A stretch of 64,000 bases of DNA from Marinicella marina (GCF_030065545.1 NZ_JASJNC010000004.1:124001-188000); one strand, 5' to 3'; shown: positions 36,189-46,287, counted from the first letter of the stretch. The notes: generated by a model not told the origin, from the letters alone. Made by a program: numbers and translations.

Positions 36189-37856
36189 ATGTTATATAAA
36201 ACTTTAAAAAATTCTTTTAAATACTTCATTTTAATAGCAATAACTACAAGTTCACTGGCACAAGAAGGTGCCGTGGAAGCACAACAAGTTGCTCATGCTG
36301 GTACTTGGCTTTCAGTGGTTCCTCCGTTGTTAGCCATAGTCATTGCATTGGCCTTCAAGCAAGTCATTCCAGCATTATTTACTGGGTTGGTGTTTGGCGT
36401 TTGGGTTATTGGCGGCATGAGTTTCTCTGCTTTATTCACCGCACCCTTAACCACCCTAGAAGTATTTGCTGTGAAAGCATTGGCTGATGAGGACCATGCA
36501 TCTATCATTTTGTTTTCCTTCATGATCGGAGGTATGGTTGGCATCACTTCTCGCAATGGCGGTATGCAAGGCATCGTGAATTTAATCTTACGCTGGGCCA
36601 ACAGTGTGAAACGCGCTTCATTGGCAACCGTCGGTATGGGCTTAAGTATCTTTTTTGATGATTATGCCAATACACTGGTGGTAGGTAATACCATGCGCCC
36701 GGTGACCGATAAAATGAAAATTTCTCGTGAGAAGCTGGCTTATTTGGTGGATTCTACGGCTGCGCCCATTGCTTGTCTGGCATTGGTTACCACTTGGGTC
36801 GGATTTCAGGTTGGTTTGATTGACGATGCCCTGAAAGCTGTTGGTTACGATGAGATGGGTGGTTATGGTGTATTTTTACAAACCATACCTTATAGCTTTT
36901 ATCCCATTTTTGCCTTATTTTTGACCATCATGGTTGCCAGCACAGGCAAAGATTTTGGACCCATGCACCAAGCAGAGGTTGAAGCCCGCAATGCCAACAT
37001 CACATCATTAAATTTAGATAAGCATCCCACCGAAGAAATACTACCAGTAGAAGATAAGCCGCATCGCGCGCTGAACGCCATATTGCCTTTCCTCACCTTA
37101 ATTTTGGTGGTCCTAGGTGGACTTTATTACACTGGACTGGACAACAACGTAGCTGACCAAACGATTCGTGATATTGTTGGTAATGCCAATTCATACAAAG
37201 CATTACTTTGGGGCACCATGTCAGGTGTTTTAATGGCAGCAGTACTCAGCGTAATACAAGGCATTTTAACCCTTGAACAAACGGTTAACGCGCTGTTGAA
37301 AGGCATGAAACCCATGTTGTTGGCGATGATTATCCTGGTTTTAGCCTGGTCCTTATCTGAAATTAGCGCCGAACTTCAAACCAGTCAATACATTTCTGGC
37401 ATGATTCAAGACGCGTTGTCTGTGCATTGGCTGCCATTGTTGATATTTTTATTGGCGGCATTGACTGCTTTTGCCACTGGCTCCAGTTGGGGCGCCATGG
37501 GTATTTTAATTCCTTTGGTGGTACCCATTGTGTGGAACATGATGGGTGCTCAAGGCGTACTTGAAACAGAGTACTATTACATTATATATACCACCATTGC
37601 CAGTATATTGGCTGGTGCTGTTTGGGGTGATCACTGCTCGCCTATTTCAGACACCACCATCTTGTCCTCAATGGCCTCTGGCTGCGACCACATAGAACAC
37701 GTCAGAACACAAATCCCCTATGCTTTTTATGCTGGCGGTTTTGCTATGATCATAGGTATCATCCCAGCCAGCTTTGGATTTTCACCATGGTTATTAATCG
37801 TTATAGCTACCATAGGCATGTACTTGGGATTGCGCTGGAAGGGCAAAGAAGCATGA
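36189..37856 (+). CDS. NhaC-family Na+/H+ antiporter
   Basis: A 555-residue polytopic membrane protein expected to exchange Na+ for H+ or a related cation pair. About 12 hydrophobic segments follow a signal-like N-terminus (MLYKTLKNSFKYFILIAITT). Typical NhaC features include SIFFDDYANTLVVGNTMRP, ATGSSWGAMGILIPLVVP and GAVWGDHCSPISDTTILSS. Two other starts are possible, GTG 36141 and ATG 36144, the latter overlapping murU; I prefer ATG 36189. Its stop overlaps nudJ by 4 nt. It is a fitting gene for a saline habitat. Confidence 0.88.
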   Translation: MLYKTLKNSFKYFILIAITTSSLAQEGAVEAQQVAHAGTWLSVVPPLLAIVIALAFKQVIPALFTGLVFGVWVIGGMSFSALFTAPLTTLEVFAVKALADEDHASIILFSFMIGGMVGITSRNGGMQGIVNLILRWANSVKRASLATVGMGLSIFFDDYANTLVVGNTMRPVTDKMKISREKLAYLVDSTAAPIACLALVTTWVGFQVGLIDDALKAVGYDEMGGYGVFLQTIPYSFYPIFALFLTIMVASTGKDFGPMHQAEVEARNANITSLNLDKHPTEEILPVEDKPHRALNAILPFLTLILVVLGGLYYTGLDNNVADQTIRDIVGNANSYKALLWGTMSGVLMAAVLSVIQGILTLEQTVNALLKGMKPMLLAMIILVLAWSLSEISAELQTSQYISGMIQDALSVHWLPLLIFLLAALTAFATGSSWGAMGILIPLVVPIVWNMMGAQGVLETEYYYIIYTTIASILAGAVWGDHCSPISDTTILSSMASGCDHIEHVRTQIPYAFYAGGFAMIIGIIPASFGFSPWLLIVIATIGMYLGLRWKGKEA

Positions 37857-38305
37857 GCAGAGACTGGTTACCTCGAGTCACCGTGGCCACTGTGGTTGAA
37901 CAAAACGGCAAGTTTCTTATGGTGGAGGAGGACATTTATGGTGAAAAAATTCTCAACCAACCTGCTGGCCACTTAGAACCCAATGAATCTTTAATTGAAG
38001 CGGCCATTCGCGAAACTTCTGAAGAAACAGGTTGGCTGGTCAGCATTGACCACCTCATCGAGTTTTCACAATGGACCAGTAACAACAGCAAGAACCATTA
38101 TTTGCGTGCTTGTTTTGCTGCAACTACGACTGAATTCAATCCAGACCAAACCCTGGATGAAGGCATCATTTGCGCCAAATGGATGACTCGAGAAGAAGTA
38201 GCTAAAAACAGCCACAGACTGCGCTCACCCCTTGTTTTACACCACATCGATCACTATATAGCTGGTAAGAAAACTGACATTGATGTGTTCAGCTACTACG
38301 ATTAA
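37853..38305 (+). CDS. nudJ: NUDIX hydrolase (NudJ-like phosphatase)
   Basis: Pyrophosphohydrolase; E. coli NudJ acts on thiamine-pyrophosphate precursors and nucleoside di/triphosphates. The Nudix box runs from G39 to W61 and includes REx2EETG. The start is the ATG at 37853, overlapping the NhaC stop as ATGA; a longer frame inside the antiporter gene is not used. Length (150) matches YmfB. The order nudJ-mnmA-hflD is the same as in E. coli, which supports the name more than the sequence alone. Confidence 0.88.
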   Translation: MSRDWLPRVTVATVVEQNGKFLMVEEDIYGEKILNQPAGHLEPNESLIEAAIRETSEETGWLVSIDHLIEFSQWTSNNSKNHYLRACFAATTTEFNPDQTLDEGIICAKWMTREEVAKNSHRLRSPLVLHHIDHYIAGKKTDIDVFSYYD

Positions 38306-38326
38306 CAACCAACACAAAATTTATCT

Positions 38327-39436
38327 ATGAAAGTCATAATAGGCATGTCAGGTGGCGTCGATTCCTCAGTCAGCGCTGCCCTACTTAAACAACAAGACTA
38401 CCAAGTTGAAGGCATGTTCATGAAAAACTGGGAAGAAGACGACACCGCCGAAATTTGCACCGCAGATGAGGACGTCAAAGATGCTCAAGCGGTCAGTGAT
38501 AGATTGGGCATTAAATTACACCGCAGAAATTTTGCCAGTGAATATTGGGACCATGTTTTTGAAGAATTCTTAACTGAATACAAACAAGGCAGAACTCCCA
38601 ACCCTGACATTCTGTGTAATCGCGAAATCAAATTCAAAACCTTTCTTGATCACGCCGATGACATAGGGGCAACTATGATGGCCACAGGCCATTACGTGCG
38701 AAAGGGTGAGTCAGGCGGTGAATATCAGCTGTTGAAAGGTATTGATAACAACAAAGACCAAAGCTACTTTCTCTACGCCATCAATCAATACCAACTCTCA
38801 CGCAGTTTATTTCCTGTTGGTGAAATTGAAAAACCAGAGGTTAGAAAGATAGCAGAGTCGCTTGGGCTGAATGTATTTGATAAAAAAGATTCAACTGGCA
38901 TTTGTTTTATTGGTGAGAAACGATTTCAAGACTTCTTGTCCACATACATCAAACCCAATCCTGGTGAAATCATCACGCCTGAAGGAGTTGTTGTTGGAAC
39001 ACACAACGGCCTGATGTATTACACCATCGGACAAAGACAAGGACTTGGCATAGGTGGGGTCAAAAATGCCTTGGCAGAACCTTGGTTCGTTATTGCGAAA
39101 TCTCACTCAAACAACCAGTTAATTGTGGGCCAGAGCAACCACGCCGAGCTGATGTTAGATGACACCTTACTTGCCAAACAAGTCACTTGGATATCAGAGC
39201 AGCAGCCAAACTTTCCATTCAAGTGTAACGCCAAAATCAGATACCGCCAAGCTGATCAAACTTGTGAAGTTCATTTACTCGACGAGCAAACCCTGAAGGT
39301 TAAATTTGATCAAGCTCAAAAAGCCATAACGCCAGGGCAGTCAGTGGTGTTTTATCAAGGCGATGTGTGCTTGGGTGGTGCCATCATTGAATCATCAAAC
39401 TTATTAACTTCAACTTGTGAATTGAAATCTGCATAA
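38327..39436 (+). CDS. mnmA: tRNA-specific 2-thiouridylase
   Basis: Adds sulfur to U34 of tRNA-Lys, Glu and Gln. The ATP PP-loop SGGVDSS is at residues 8-14. The two catalytic cysteines are C97 in PDILCNRE and C193 in [10 protein letters not shown]. The C-terminal beta-barrel shows QRQGLGIGG and [11 protein letters not shown]. Length (369) is normal. It sits 21 bases after nudJ and 39 before hflD. Confidence 0.96.
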   Translation: MKVIIGMSGGVDSSVSAALLKQQDYQVEGMFMKNWEEDDTAEICTADEDVKDAQAVSDRLGIKLHRRNFASEYWDHVFEEFLTEYKQGRTPNPDILCNREIKFKTFLDHADDIGATMMATGHYVRKGESGGEYQLLKGIDNNKDQSYFLYAINQYQLSRSLFPVGEIEKPEVRKIAESLGLNVFDKKDSTGICFIGEKRFQDFLSTYIKPNPGEIITPEGVVVGTHNGLMYYTIGQRQGLGIGGVKNALAEPWFVIAKSHSNNQLIVGQSNHAELMLDDTLLAKQVTWISEQQPNFPFKCNAKIRYRQADQTCEVHLLDEQTLKVKFDQAQKAITPGQSVVFYQGDVCLGGAIIESSNLLTSTCELKSA

Positions 39437-39475
39437 GCACCTCAATATTACAAGGACACAACAGAGATATTTGCC

Positions 39476-40087
39476 ATGAGAGATCAAACAATTGCACTGG
39501 CTGGGGTTTATCAGGCCGCCACCATGGCCCACGAATTAGCCAATTCAGGCGCCATTCGCGACAACCAAAGTTGGGAAGTCAGTTTAAACAGCTTATACAA
39601 ACTGGATGCCAGCAGCACGGAAGATGTTTTCGATAACAATTTAGCAGGCTTGGCTCTGGGCTGTAACAGTTTGATTAAATCTTTCAATAAAGACAGCTAT
39701 TACATCAATATCATCAAGTACACCATTACTTTACTGACCTTGGCAGCAAAATTACCACAACGAGATGCCATGTTGGATGAGATAGCTAAAGGACTTCAGG
39801 ATTCCAAAGTGTTGCAAACCGCAGATGATCCATTGAACATCCATGTGGTCAGCAAATTAGCCCAAATCTATTCAAAAACCATCAGTCAAATGCAACCAAG
39901 AGTCATTGTTGCTGGACAGCCATTTCATTTAAAAGATCAAGCCATTACGGAAAAAATAAGAGCCATTTTGCTGGCTGGGATCAGATCTGCCATCTTGTGG
40001 AAACAAACCGGTGGCAACCAACTGCAATTGTTGTTCAAGCGCAAGACCTATATTGAAGAAGCAAAAAGACTGTTAGCTGGCACATAA
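39476..40087 (+). CDS. hflD: High-frequency lysogenization protein HflD
   Basis: A 203-residue helical peripheral membrane protein; in E. coli it restricts lambda CII and its host function is unclear. The N-terminal IALAGVYQAATMAHELANSG and the C-terminal RAILLAGIRSAILWKQTGG match the family. It is the third gene of the nudJ-mnmA-hflD cluster. purB, which follows in E. coli, is not present here; the next gene lies on the opposite strand. A short palindrome (CTTGAA-T-TTCAAG) lies just after the stop but has no U-tract. Confidence 0.92.
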   Translation: MRDQTIALAGVYQAATMAHELANSGAIRDNQSWEVSLNSLYKLDASSTEDVFDNNLAGLALGCNSLIKSFNKDSYYINIIKYTITLLTLAAKLPQRDAMLDEIAKGLQDSKVLQTADDPLNIHVVSKLAQIYSKTISQMQPRVIVAGQPFHLKDQAITEKIRAILLAGIRSAILWKQTGGNQLQLLFKRKTYIEEAKRLLAGT

Positions 40088-40141
40088 ATCCTCGAACCAG
40101 GAAAATCTTGCTTGAATTTCAAGTCATCGACAGCAAATATA

Positions 40142-40789
40142 TTACTCTTGCTCTTCTATTTCTATGACTTCAATCTCATCGAGCGTCACCCTACCAGTAC
40201 CAACAGTGAACTCATAGTCAAAGATGAATTCATCCATCTGACTGATTAAGTCATTACTGGTGACCTGAATACCTGAATTTAATTGAAATCGTAAAAACGG
40301 TGGAATGTAACCTTTGATGTTAGTACCAGTAAATTTCAGATTTTTTTTCCAATCCATTCTGCGTGATAAAGTGGGATAACTACCATAGGTCTCAATGAGT
40401 TCATTGTGCAAAGCCTCGGCTCTACTTAGCTCGTCTTTCGACATAATTTCCTGAAGGTTTTTTACCACATTATCCAACAGTTCTCTGTTTGGTATTTTAT
40501 CAAAATCAATGAGCTTAAACCAAGCATGAGCTAGAGGGTAGTTTTTATCCTGCATGTAATAATACGCCACCAAAGACATGGCGTGGTAGTTTCCAAATTC
40601 CGAAGCTAACTTGAAATTCTTCATCGCCGAATTCCTGGCTCCGTCTTTTTCATCATCCAACCCACGCCATAAATATTCCTGATCAGGTTTTATGATTTGA
40701 CCTTGATCATCAAAATGGAGACCAAATTCCCTTGCAAACGTGTTAAATGCAATTATCAACATCAACAATGTAATTACTTTTTTCTTCAT
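40142..40789 (-). CDS. Exported Sel1/TPR-like protein of unknown function
   Basis: A 215-residue protein starting at ATG 40789 with a signal peptide (MKKKVITLLMLIIAFNTFA). The mature part contains an alpha-solenoid-like stretch (NSAMKNFKLASEFGNYHAMSLVAYYYMQDKNYPLAHAWFKL) with the Ala-x3-Ala/Leu spacing of Sel1 or TPR repeats, about two repeats long. The C-terminus is acidic (DEIEVIEIEEQE). I do not recognise a family beyond this. It lies downstream of the secreted hydrolase, with a terminator between them, so it is likely independently transcribed. Confidence 0.7.
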   Translation of the reverse strand: MKKKVITLLMLIIAFNTFAREFGLHFDDQGQIIKPDQEYLWRGLDDEKDGARNSAMKNFKLASEFGNYHAMSLVAYYYMQDKNYPLAHAWFKLIDFDKIPNRELLDNVVKNLQEIMSKDELSRAEALHNELIETYGSYPTLSRRMDWKKNLKFTGTNIKGYIPPFLRFQLNSGIQVTSNDLISQMDEFIFDYEFTVGTGRVTLDEIEVIEIEEQE

Positions 40790-40891
40790 GACGTTATCTT
40801 CATATGATTTTATTATTAAAAATATCAAAACTTTTGAAATCTGTGTATATTTTCATCAAGTTATGTGAATGAAAGATGAACTTAAAAAATG

Positions 40892-40924
40892 AAAAAAAAA
40901 AAGCCCAGACTCAGCTGGGCTTTT
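40892..40924 (-). terminator. Intrinsic terminator of the secreted hydrolase gene
   Basis: On the minus strand AAAAGCCCAG (40924-40915) pairs with CTGGGCTTTT (40908-40899), followed by a long T-run complementary to A 40892-40902. It sits just after the hydrolase stop at 40948. Confidence 0.88.
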
Positions 40925-40947
40925 AATTCTAACTAATGATTAAATTT

Positions 40948-42888
40948 TTATCTGGCAGCGTTGGCACTCATGGTTGAGTTTCTGCCGCCATCACGGGTTT
41001 GAGCCATGTCACGCATACCTTCGGTATGACATTGACCGGTTACGTGACCGCGATTAACCGCACCAGAAACCTGGCCACGGGCTTTTTCAGTGGTGCCATC
41101 TTCTGGATCAGATAAAATAATATCTGAGGCAAAATTACACCAATCTGGACGCCACCATTTCTTCGTAAATGAAGTGGTGTAGTAGTTTACTTTGCTTCTG
41201 GCCCATGTAGGGATTCCAGATAACCATGCGCCACCACCTGAGACAGTTAAATTACTGTTGTAACCACAACCGACTCCGAAGATGTCGCCAATTGCTGCTA
41301 AATTACCAGCCAAAGGTGTGCCTTGGTAAGGTGTACCTACCGACTGAATCAGACGCCCTGAACCAGCGTTATCTAAGCCACTCCAGTAATAAGTGTATAA
41401 GTGTAAAGATGCTGCACCACCTTGAGAATGTGCAACCACACCAAATGATGGGAAGTTATCACCATAACTATCAATCAAACGAGCAAAAGCATCATGTGAG
41501 CGATTTTGGTTGAAATCAGTGAACTTGACGTTGTTACTGAACTGAGACTGTACTGGACCCCAGGCATCACCTGAACAATAACCATGTACAAGCATCAATT
41601 TCCCTCCAGCCGCTTTCTCTTGATTGATCAAATCAGCAGGTTTTTCACCTTTCAACATTGATTCATACAAACCACCATCATAATCACTGAATGATTTTTG
41701 CGAAATGGTTGGCAACAGCAGATCTAATGAAGACTGCTCAAGTACCGAAATGTAATGCTCGGTGTCTTCCATTCTGATATTTTTCAAACTGAATGGAGCA
41801 GCAACACCGGCAGCTATTAACCAGCGATCATCCAACTGCAATGTCAGCTCACCGTCTTTTAACTCTGCTATGGTTGAAAGCCATGATACAGCCGCCTCTT
41901 CTGAGCCTTTGCCAGCACTTTTGGTACCCCAAACTTCCGCCATCACTCTGAAGCGATTGCGGTTCAAGTTGGTTCCTACAGCCAAACTCAAGTCAATTTT
42001 GTGTGGTGCAGAATAAGCACCATAAGCTGCTTTGCTGTTCAACATCAAATCAGATTCAATTACTGGAATGATATGTTCAACCGTTCTCAAAAATGGTTGG
42101 CCTTTGGGTGTTATACCTTGAGCCACTACTTGAACTTGATACAAGCCAGGATACTCGGCTCTGAAAGAGGCATTGAACTGCCCATCTAACGCCGCTTTGT
42201 CACTGGCAACACCATCATCAAACATCGAAACTTCACGCACTGTACCATCTGGTGCTGTGATGTTTAAGTAGGAGTTATCTATAAACTGCATGTTACCTTT
42301 AACCACCGCAAATTCGGTACTGAAAGCGGCTGCACTGACACTGACTTCCTCACCAACTACAGCACCATGGGAGCTGGTAAATGATTTCAAGCGGTAAGGA
42401 CTGTCGCTGCTGATTAACAAATAACCATCTTCTGCGACATCAGTTTTGACCTGAAATTGGTAGCTGCCTGTTGCCAAGTTTTCTAATTCAAACTGAGTGG
42501 CAGGAAACTGTTCTTGACCCATGCCAAATTGAGTCTTTCTGGTGAAAAAGTTAATCTCTTCAGCACCGGACTTCAAACTGTTCTGACCTTTGATATCCAA
42601 TTGCCAATTATCTTGATTGACTCCAAAAACCAGTGCCCTTGGGTTTTCACCATCCACCAAGACATTTTTTTGCCAGACCATTTCACCGGCATTATTCAAT
42701 TCAAACTGAATTGGCAGCATGGCATGTTTAGATACAATAGCAGTAGACTCTGGGCTGGCTTTTTGCATCAGCTCAATTTCTTCGGCTGGACCTGCCAAGT
42801 GTTTTGCGATTGGAGAAGATTTAGCCATGACTCCTGTTGAGGCTAATAAGACAGACGCAGTTACGCCCATTAATTTAAGTTTTTTCAT
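40948..42888 (-). CDS. Large secreted alpha/beta hydrolase (lipase-like)
   Basis: A 646-residue exported protein. The signal peptide ends near residue 22 (GVMA). Residues about 50-285 look like beta-rich, Ig/CARDB-like modules, e.g. DGTVREVSMFDDGVASDKAAL and GLYQVQVVAQG. From about residue 428 an alpha/beta hydrolase follows: oxyanion stretch VHGYCSG at 434-440, nucleophile S488 in AHSQGG, a candidate acid D594 or D597, and histidines H615 and H621. Several cysteines fit a secreted, disulfide-bonded enzyme. I recall similar proteins annotated as conditioned-medium factor, with low certainty. A GAGGG Shine-Dalgarno precedes the ATG; the substrate is unknown. Confidence 0.82.
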   Translation of the reverse strand: MKKLKLMGVTASVLLASTGVMAKSSPIAKHLAGPAEEIELMQKASPESTAIVSKHAMLPIQFELNNAGEMVWQKNVLVDGENPRALVFGVNQDNWQLDIKGQNSLKSGAEEINFFTRKTQFGMGQEQFPATQFELENLATGSYQFQVKTDVAEDGYLLISSDSPYRLKSFTSSHGAVVGEEVSVSAAAFSTEFAVVKGNMQFIDNSYLNITAPDGTVREVSMFDDGVASDKAALDGQFNASFRAEYPGLYQVQVVAQGITPKGQPFLRTVEHIIPVIESDLMLNSKAAYGAYSAPHKIDLSLAVGTNLNRNRFRVMAEVWGTKSAGKGSEEAAVSWLSTIAELKDGELTLQLDDRWLIAAGVAAPFSLKNIRMEDTEHYISVLEQSSLDLLLPTISQKSFSDYDGGLYESMLKGEKPADLINQEKAAGGKLMLVHGYCSGDAWGPVQSQFSNNVKFTDFNQNRSHDAFARLIDSYGDNFPSFGVVAHSQGGAASLHLYTYYWSGLDNAGSGRLIQSVGTPYQGTPLAGNLAAIGDIFGVGCGYNSNLTVSGGGAWLSGIPTWARSKVNYYTTSFTKKWWRPDWCNFASDIILSDPEDGTTEKARGQVSGAVNRGHVTGQCHTEGMRDMAQTRDGGRNSTMSANAAR

Positions 42889-43257
42889 TAAGAAACCCTC
42901 TAAAGTTTAATTAAAATGATTGATTTGTATTCATACCAACGTCCCCACGTAATGCAATTAAACATATTCATCAAGTTCAGTTTTGAATTATTGTTATCTG
43001 AACCTGACTTCTGAAAACACAAATCGGAAATCAAAATAACACATCTTTAACTTTTTTTCAAACGTTTGTTTGAACCCGGAGGCACTTAAATCACTGATTG
43101 TGTTGTTTTTTATTATTTTATTGTTACAAACACCTATGCTTTGACATCGATGCGTTTTGAAAATAGATCATTTGATGTACCCAATGTGAAGCCTTGCGCG
43201 ATTAACTTTTGGCACTTATTTTGCTATAATATGCCGTTTTATTTTTCCGAGTTTTGA
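42889..43257. other. Divergent regulatory gap between hydrolase and acnB
   Basis: This 369-base gap holds no open frame of note. It contains the leader of the secreted hydrolase (minus strand, GAGGG close to the ATG) on the left and the acnB promoter on the right. The middle is AT-rich with no repeat, tRNA or riboswitch that I can recognise. Confidence 0.6.
43202..43230 (+). promoter_or_regulatory. Extended -10 promoter of acnB
   Basis: TGCTATAAT (43222-43230) is an extended -10 with consensus hexamer; TTAACT (43202-43207) is a weak -35 at the right 17-base spacing. Transcription would start about 20 bases before the ATG at 43258. Confidence 0.6.
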
Positions 43258-46110
43258 ATGAGCATTTACCCAGAATATATCAAAGAAATAGCAGTCAGAA
43301 AAACCCAGGGTTTACACCCACTCCCCATTGATGACGACCAATTACTGGCAGAAATCATCACGCTTATCAAAGACACCAATAACGAAAACAGAGCGGATGC
43401 CTTAAACTTTTTCATTTATAACACCTTGCCAGGCACCACAGCTGCAGCAGGTGAAAAAGCAGCTTTTTTAAAAGCCATCATCAAAGGCGAAGAAACAGTA
43501 GCAGAAATCTCACAAGCATTCGCATTTGAACTCCTTTCACACATGAAAGGCGGCCCCTCGGTGGCTGCATTGATTGATTTGGCATTAGAGGATAACCAAG
43601 CAGTGGCACAGCAGGCGGCTGAAGTTTTAAAAACCCAAGTTTTTCTATATGAGGCTGACATGGATAGATTGGCAGCTGCACATGAGGCTGGAAACACCAT
43701 CGCCACCGAAATTCTACACAGTTATGCCCAAGCTGAATTCTTTACCAAACTACCCGAAGTTGAAACCACCATTGATGTGGTTACCTATGTGGCTGGTGAA
43801 GGTGATATTTCCACTGATTTATTGTCGCCAGGCAATCAAGCCCACTCACGATCAGATCGCGAATTACACGGTAAATGCATGATTTCGGAGCAGGCACAAA
43901 AAGAAATTGTCGCTTTACAACAACAGCACCCTGACAAACGGGTGATGCTGATTGCCGAAAAAGGCACAATGGGAGTTGGCTCTTCAAGAATGTCAGGAGT
44001 AAACAATGTGGCCCTGTGGACCGGTAAACAAGCCAGTCCTTATGTTCCTTTTGTCAATTACGCACCAATCGTGGCAGGCACCAATGGCATTTCACCGATT
44101 TTCTTAACCACTGTAGATGTGACTGGTGGTATTGGTTTGGATTTAAAGAACTGGGTCAAAAAACTCGACAATGATGGCAACACTGTCGTTGATGAAAACG
44201 GTGACGCGGTGCTAGAACAAGCCTACTCGGTCGATACAGGCACAGTTTTAACCATCAATACAGAAGAGAAAAAACTTTATAACGGTGATCAGGAGTTGGT
44301 TGATATAGCTGCTGCATTGACCCCACAAAAACTAGAATTCATCAAAGCCGGTGGCTCATATGCGATTGTCTTTGGTAAAAAACTACAAAGCTTCGCGGCA
44401 GAAACCTTAGGTCTAGAGATGCCGCAGGTATTTGCTCCATCGAAAGAAATCACGGTCGAAAACCAAGGTCTGACCGCTGTTGAGAAGATATTCAATAAAA
44501 ATGCAGTGGGTGTGAGCAGCAACGATGTGCTGCATGCAGGCTCTGATGTGCGGGTCAAGGTCAATATTGTTGGTTCACAAGACACCACAGGCTTGATGAC
44601 TTCACAAGAGCTTGAAGCCATGGCCGCCACAGTCATTTCTCCAACGGTTGACGGTGCCTACCAATCAGGCTGTCATACAGCTTCTGTCTGGGACAAGAAA
44701 GCCCAAAGAAATATCCCCAAGTTAATGAGCTTCATGAATCGTTTTGGCTTAATCACTGCACGTGATCCCAAAGGCGAGTACCATGCGATGACTGATGTGA
44801 TTCATAAAGTGCTTAACGACATCACAGTAGATGAATGGGCCATCATCATCGGTGGCGACTCGCATACCCGCATGTCGAAAGGTGTGGCTTTTGGTGCCGA
44901 TTCAGGCACAGTGGCCTTGGCTTTGGCCACAGGCGAAGCTTCCATGCCCATTCCACAATCAGTTAAAGTCACATTCAAAGGCGACCTCAAAGATCACATG
45001 GATTTCCGCGATGTGGTACACGCAACCCAAGCACAAATGTTAAAACAGTTCGGTGATAACGTCTTCCAAGGTCGTGTGATTGAAGTTCATATAGGTACCC
45101 TTCCAGCTGACCAAGCCTTCACTTTTACCGACTGGACGGCAGAGATGAAAGCAAAAGCTTCGATTTGTATATCTCAAGATGAAACGCTGATTGAATCTTT
45201 GGAAATTGCCAAAAGCAGGATTCAAATAATGATTGACAAAGGCATGGATAACCACAATCAGGTTTTACAGGGCTTGATTGATAAGGCCAATACCAGAATC
45301 AAAGAAATTCAGTCTGGTGAAAAACCCGCATTGATGCCAGATGACAATGCCAAATACGCCGCTGAAGTGGTGGTGGATTTGGATCAAATCATTGAACCCA
45401 TGATAGCTGACCCAGATGTCAACAACGACGACGTATCAAAACGTTATACCCATGACACCATACGTGCCCTGTCACATTACCAAGGTGAAAAGCATGTTGA
45501 TTTGGGTTTTGTTGGTTCGTGTATGGTGCACAAAGGCGATTTAAAAATCATTGTACAAATGCTCAGAAACCTGGAAAAAGAGCAAGGCTTTGTGAAATTC
45601 AACGCACCGTTAATTGTGGCTGCGCCAACCTACAACATCATCGATGAACTGAAACAGGAAGGCGATTGGGACATCTTGCAAAAATATTCTGGCTTTGAAT
45701 TCGATGATCAATCACCCAAACAAAATGCCCGTTTAGAATACGAGAATATGATGTATTTGGAACGCCCTGGTTGTAACTTATGTATGGGCAACCAAGAAAA
45801 AGCAGCCAAAGGTGATACTGTATTGGCTACCTCTACCCGTTTGTTCCAAGGACGTGTGGTTGAAGATTCTGAACGCAAGAAAGGTGAATCTTTGTTGGCC
45901 TCTACCCCGGTGGTGGTGCTGGCAGCCATTTTAGGTCGCACGCCAACTCTTGATGAGTACATTAAATCAGTGGCTGGTATTAACCTGACCCAATTTGCGC
46001 CACCATTGAAAGCATTGAAAACCAAGTCTAATAATGCCAATCTTTTGGCAGCTCGCTTGAAAGCAGCTTCAGCACAAAAGAAAGGCCAACTGCCTCACGT
46101 GGTCAATTAA
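43258..46110 (+). CDS. acnB: Aconitate hydratase B / 2-methylisocitrate dehydratase
   Basis: Isomerises citrate to isocitrate in the TCA cycle; the B type can also act on 2-methylisocitrate. The swivelling N-terminal HEAT-like domain comes first, then SSRMSGVNN, DTTGLMTSQE, CHTASVWDKK, IIGGDSHTRMSKG, and the cluster cysteines in RPGCNLCMGNQ near residue 840. At 950 residues it is longer than the E. coli enzyme (about 865) and its wording (for example LDLKNWVKKLDNDGN, LHGKCM) is what I associate with Bacteroidota AcnB. A C-terminal tail of about 35 residues is extra. It is followed by a terminator and acnA. Confidence 0.95.
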   Translation: MSIYPEYIKEIAVRKTQGLHPLPIDDDQLLAEIITLIKDTNNENRADALNFFIYNTLPGTTAAAGEKAAFLKAIIKGEETVAEISQAFAFELLSHMKGGPSVAALIDLALEDNQAVAQQAAEVLKTQVFLYEADMDRLAAAHEAGNTIATEILHSYAQAEFFTKLPEVETTIDVVTYVAGEGDISTDLLSPGNQAHSRSDRELHGKCMISEQAQKEIVALQQQHPDKRVMLIAEKGTMGVGSSRMSGVNNVALWTGKQASPYVPFVNYAPIVAGTNGISPIFLTTVDVTGGIGLDLKNWVKKLDNDGNTVVDENGDAVLEQAYSVDTGTVLTINTEEKKLYNGDQELVDIAAALTPQKLEFIKAGGSYAIVFGKKLQSFAAETLGLEMPQVFAPSKEITVENQGLTAVEKIFNKNAVGVSSNDVLHAGSDVRVKVNIVGSQDTTGLMTSQELEAMAATVISPTVDGAYQSGCHTASVWDKKAQRNIPKLMSFMNRFGLITARDPKGEYHAMTDVIHKVLNDITVDEWAIIIGGDSHTRMSKGVAFGADSGTVALALATGEASMPIPQSVKVTFKGDLKDHMDFRDVVHATQAQMLKQFGDNVFQGRVIEVHIGTLPADQAFTFTDWTAEMKAKASICISQDETLIESLEIAKSRIQIMIDKGMDNHNQVLQGLIDKANTRIKEIQSGEKPALMPDDNAKYAAEVVVDLDQIIEPMIADPDVNNDDVSKRYTHDTIRALSHYQGEKHVDLGFVGSCMVHKGDLKIIVQMLRNLEKEQGFVKFNAPLIVAAPTYNIIDELKQEGDWDILQKYSGFEFDDQSPKQNARLEYENMMYLERPGCNLCMGNQEKAAKGDTVLATSTRLFQGRVVEDSERKKGESLLASTPVVVLAAILGRTPTLDEYIKSVAGINLTQFAPPLKALKTKSNNANLLAARLKAASAQKKGQLPHVVN

Positions 46111-46174
46111 TTTTTAAAATTAAATACGAAACCTTAGCTGACCTTAAACTAAGCTGTTATTGGACAAAAACAAA

Positions 46175-46224
46175 AACCTTTGAAGTGTTTATGGATTTAA
46201 ACCAACACTTTGAAGGTTTTTTTT
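46175..46224 (+). terminator. Terminator after acnB
   Basis: Arms 46175-46189 and 46204-46218 pair as AACCTT/AAGGTT and AGTGTT/AACACT around a 3-base internal mismatch, followed by eight T. Confidence 0.8.
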
Positions 46225-46257
46225 GTTGAGAGACAGCATGTTTTAACAAGACTACCG

Positions 46258-46287
46258 TTGTATTTTTCACGTCGGAAGTGCGATAAT
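46258..46287 (+). promoter_or_regulatory. Possible acnA promoter
   Basis: TTGTAT (46258-46263) and GATAAT (46282-46287) are 18 bases apart, about 60 bases before the acnA ATG. The match is moderate; no Fur- or IscR-like site is obvious to the eye. Confidence 0.35.
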
